NCBI GenBank assembly: GCA_014874415.1
Contig: JACWAI010000095.1
Coordinates: 1 to 50,055 of the forward strand
DNA: 50,055 nt
DNA from: Nitrososphaerales archaeon
Lineage (GTDB): Archaea > Thermoproteota > Nitrososphaeria > Nitrososphaerales > Gagatemarchaeaceae
Reading direction: 5' to 3'
How positions within the stretch are numbered: position 1 is the stretch's first letter; each line of letters begins with the position of its first letter. The notes below the pieces were generated by a model. That model was not told the DNA's origin, did not search any database, and saw nothing but the letters and a program-made list of their open reading frames with translations. A program made the position numbers and the translations under genes. Of this stretch, positions 48,227 to 50,055 are shown piece after piece.

Positions 48227-49327
48227 TTGAAAGTCTCAATAATCCTCGGGACAAGGCCGCAGATAATCAAGAGCGCTCCCGTGTACGAGGCGTTCAGGAG
48301 CAAGGGAGTCGAGTGCGAGATAGTGAACACGGGGCAGCACTACGACTACGAGATGAACAGGCAGTTCTTCGGGGAGCTCAAGCTCCCTGAACCGTCCGCA
48401 GACCTCAACGTGGGCGCCGGGTCCCCCAACATGCAGGTGTCGGAAATAATCAGGTCCCTCGGGGGGCTTTTCGAGAAGTCCAAGCCCGACCTTGCGCTCG
48501 TCCCCGGGGACACCAACTCGGCGCTTGCCGCAGGCATCGCCTGCTCAAAGTCAGGGGTCCCTCTGGCCCACCTCGAATCGGGGTGCAGGTCCGGGGACTT
48601 CCGCATGGCGGAGGAGATCAACAGGCGCGTGCTCGACCACACGTCAGACCTCCTCCTCTGTCCGACGCCTGGCTGCGTAAGGAACGTGAAATCTGAGAGG
48701 GTGCTCGCGAAGGCCGTGGTAGACGTGGGGGACACCATGTACGACTCGCTGCTGAAGCTCCTCCCAAGGGCGGTAGCGGCGGACGCCCCTGCGAAGCACG
48801 GGCTTGAGAAAGGAGGGTACGTTTTCATGACGATGCACCGCGCAGAGACCGTTGACGACCGGAGTGCCCTGGGACGCGTGATGGAGGCGGTCGGGAGCCT
48901 GCCGCTCCCCGTCGCGTTCAGCGTACACCCTAGGACCAGGGCGCGCATCAGGGAGTTCGGCTTACAGCCGGCGCCGAACGTCGAACTGCTCGAACCTCTC
49001 CCGTACATCGAGACACTTGGATTAGTGGAAGGGTCGCAGATGGTGATAACAGACTCCGGGGGGCTGCAGAAGGAGGCCTACTGGCTGAGGAGGCCCTCTA
49101 TGATAGCCCGCGAGACGACGGAGTGGGGGGAAATCGTGAAGGCAGGGGGGGCCATCCTCGTCGGGACTGAAGGCAGCAGGATCAAAGAGGGGTACAGGAG
49201 GCTGCAGAAGGTTGATCGGAAGCAGTTTGCGAAGTCGAGGCTGATCTTTGGGAATGGGGACGCATCCCAGAGGGCAGTCAGGGCAGCCTTGAGATTTCTG
49301 CGGGGCCGAGTGCCTGATAGGAATTGA
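48227..49327 (+). CDS. wecB: UDP-N-acetylglucosamine 2-epimerase
   Basis: A 366-residue non-hydrolysing epimerase that converts UDP-GlcNAc to UDP-ManNAc, a precursor of surface glycans. Motifs: GTRPQIIK at the start, VNTGQHYDYEMN, VPGDTNSALA, HLESGCRSGD, RMAEEINRRVLDH, MHRAETVDD and TDSGGLQKEAYWL with the conserved Glu. The start is TTG. It overlaps a glycosyltransferase gene, so the two probably serve one glycan or protein-glycosylation pathway. Confidence 0.94.
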   Translation: MKVSIILGTRPQIIKSAPVYEAFRSKGVECEIVNTGQHYDYEMNRQFFGELKLPEPSADLNVGAGSPNMQVSEIIRSLGGLFEKSKPDLALVPGDTNSALAAGIACSKSGVPLAHLESGCRSGDFRMAEEINRRVLDHTSDLLLCPTPGCVRNVKSERVLAKAVVDVGDTMYDSLLKLLPRAVAADAPAKHGLEKGGYVFMTMHRAETVDDRSALGRVMEAVGSLPLPVAFSVHPRTRARIREFGLQPAPNVELLEPLPYIETLGLVEGSQMVITDSGGLQKEAYWLRRPSMIARETTEWGEIVKAGGAILVGTEGSRIKEGYRRLQKVDRKQFAKSRLIFGNGDASQRAVRAALRFLRGRVPDRN

Positions 49328-50055
49328 AGAGGGGAAGAGCCTCACAGTCCCAGGGCGCAGCTGGGAGGCGGACCATCGTGATGCTGCTCTCCAATCCTGC
49401 CACCTTCGACCAGAGGCCCCTCAAGGAGGCGCACGCCCTCGCAAAAGCAGGGTGGAAGGTGACGATATTGGCCTGGGACAGGGAGCTCGAAGCTCCTTCG
49501 AGTTCCGTGTTCGAGGACGGGCTCGTGATCAAGAGGTTCAGGCTCGGGGCGGGGCACGGTACCCCGTTCCTTACCGCCCCCAAGCTCCTCCTCTTCTACT
49601 CCTGGTGCTGCGCCCACCTGATGTTCGCGCGGGCCGATGCGATACACTGCCACGACGTCGACACGCTCGTCCCGGGGTTCCTGGCGAAGGCCGCCAAGCT
49701 GGGCGGGCCGAGGATAGTGTACGACATGCACGACCTCCCCGAAGCTTTCCTGCGCTTCTTCCCTCTTACAAGGTACACACAGGCGGTGTTCCTTGCCCTC
49801 TCGCGGCGGCTCGCTTCGGCCATCATCGTCGTGAACGACAGGTTCGTGGGGGACCTGGGCCGTCGAGGGTTCGACCCGCACAAGCTCGTCGTGGTGATGA
49901 ACGCCCCTCCCGAAGAGAGCGGAAGGATGGCGATGAAGAGAGAGGGCGCCTTCAACGTAGTCTACTACGGCTGGCTTTCGGAGGAAAGAGGAGTAAGGCT
50001 GCTGTTGGAGGCGGTCCAGGGCCTGGACGGGGTGACCCTTACGATAGCGGGGAGG
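49324..50055 (+). CDS. glycosyltransferase, family 4-like (3' end outside window)
   Basis: The first 244 codons of a GT-B glycosyltransferase; the gene runs off the window. The N-terminal domain has MLLSNPATFDQRPLKEAHAL, HCHDVDTLVPG and YDMHDLPEAF, and the start of the C-terminal domain reads VYYGWLSEERGVRLLLEAV, as in GT4 enzymes. TTG at 49324 overlaps the stop of the epimerase gene (TTGA) and is chosen by analogy with its neighbours; GTG 49378 or ATG 49381 would start at the first strand and are real alternatives. It probably adds sugars to a surface glycan or lipid. Confidence 0.88.
   Translation, partial: MKRGRASQSQGAAGRRTIVMLLSNPATFDQRPLKEAHALAKAGWKVTILAWDRELEAPSSSVFEDGLVIKRFRLGAGHGTPFLTAPKLLLFYSWCCAHLMFARADAIHCHDVDTLVPGFLAKAAKLGGPRIVYDMHDLPEAFLRFFPLTRYTQAVFLALSRRLASAIIVVNDRFVGDLGRRGFDPHKLVVVMNAPPEESGRMAMKREGAFNVVYYGWLSEERGVRLLLEAVQGLDGVTLTIAGR

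Noticed and set aside
1-50055. CRISPR arrays, insertion sequences, rRNA genes
   Set aside because: No regular repeat-spacer array, transposase motif or rRNA sequence was seen on either strand.

Overview
The window is archaeal. It carries a class I lysyl-tRNA synthetase, a CDC48-type double AAA+ ATPase, ABCE1, Trm5, a TATA-binding protein, a His-type archaeal signal peptidase, an A24 prepilin peptidase and a tRNA-Arg with a short anticodon-loop intron. Most genes have a TATA-like box about 25-30 nt before a start codon that is often TTG or GTG, which points to mostly leaderless transcription. A KaiC/GvpD-like ATPase next to small proteins that recall thaumarchaeal families, a b6-type cytochrome b with a Rieske protein and a cupredoxin, and the GC-rich sequence suggest a member of the Thaumarchaeota/Nitrososphaeria. 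The two peptide importers would suit a heterotroph, perhaps outside the ammonia oxidisers. This placement is inference.

Layout. 1-1209: a decayed region with tRNA-3'-end repeats, a small coiled-coil gene and a frameshifted gene. 1210-3610: intron-containing tRNA-Arg(GCG), family 5 uracil-DNA glycosylase and LysRS. 3921-7576: an hsp20-cdc48 operon divergent from a Phr-like regulator. 7563-11567: SurE, a membrane protein with two CxxC pairs, ABCE1 and Trm5, tightly packed. 11564-15935: cytochrome b and Rieske, divergent from a cupredoxin and a GlcD-like flavoprotein. 16290-20463: a membrane protein, a divergent DUF99/PPC pair, and a three-gene KaiC-like cluster. 20574-37623: a DapB-fold dehydrogenase, a first oligopeptide importer, a DrrAB-type exporter, a second oligopeptide importer with a hidden 50-residue membrane peptide, and a winged-helix regulator. 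37773-46099: DUF1028-TPR protein, PD-(D/E)XK nuclease, signal peptidase, TBP, PyrE, a LarA-like protein without histidine ligands, an S2P homologue with a changed zinc motif, GNAT and DNA ligase. 46146-50055: prepilin peptidase, dTMP-kinase-like protein, IMPase/FBPase, UDP-GlcNAc 2-epimerase and a truncated glycosyltransferase.

How the genes work together. The two importers, each with a very large membrane-anchored binding protein, would bring in peptides, and the shared TTGTT boxes suggest joint control. The Rieske/cytochrome b/cupredoxin set is a quinol-oxidising branch that hands electrons to copper. The Hsp20-CDC48-regulator locus looks like the archaeal Phr heat-shock circuit. Symmetric TATA elements between divergent leaderless genes recur at least three times. 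The best candidates for something new are the KaiC-like cluster, the small importer-associated peptide, the HExxQ S2P homologue and the insertion in the CDC48 D2 lid.
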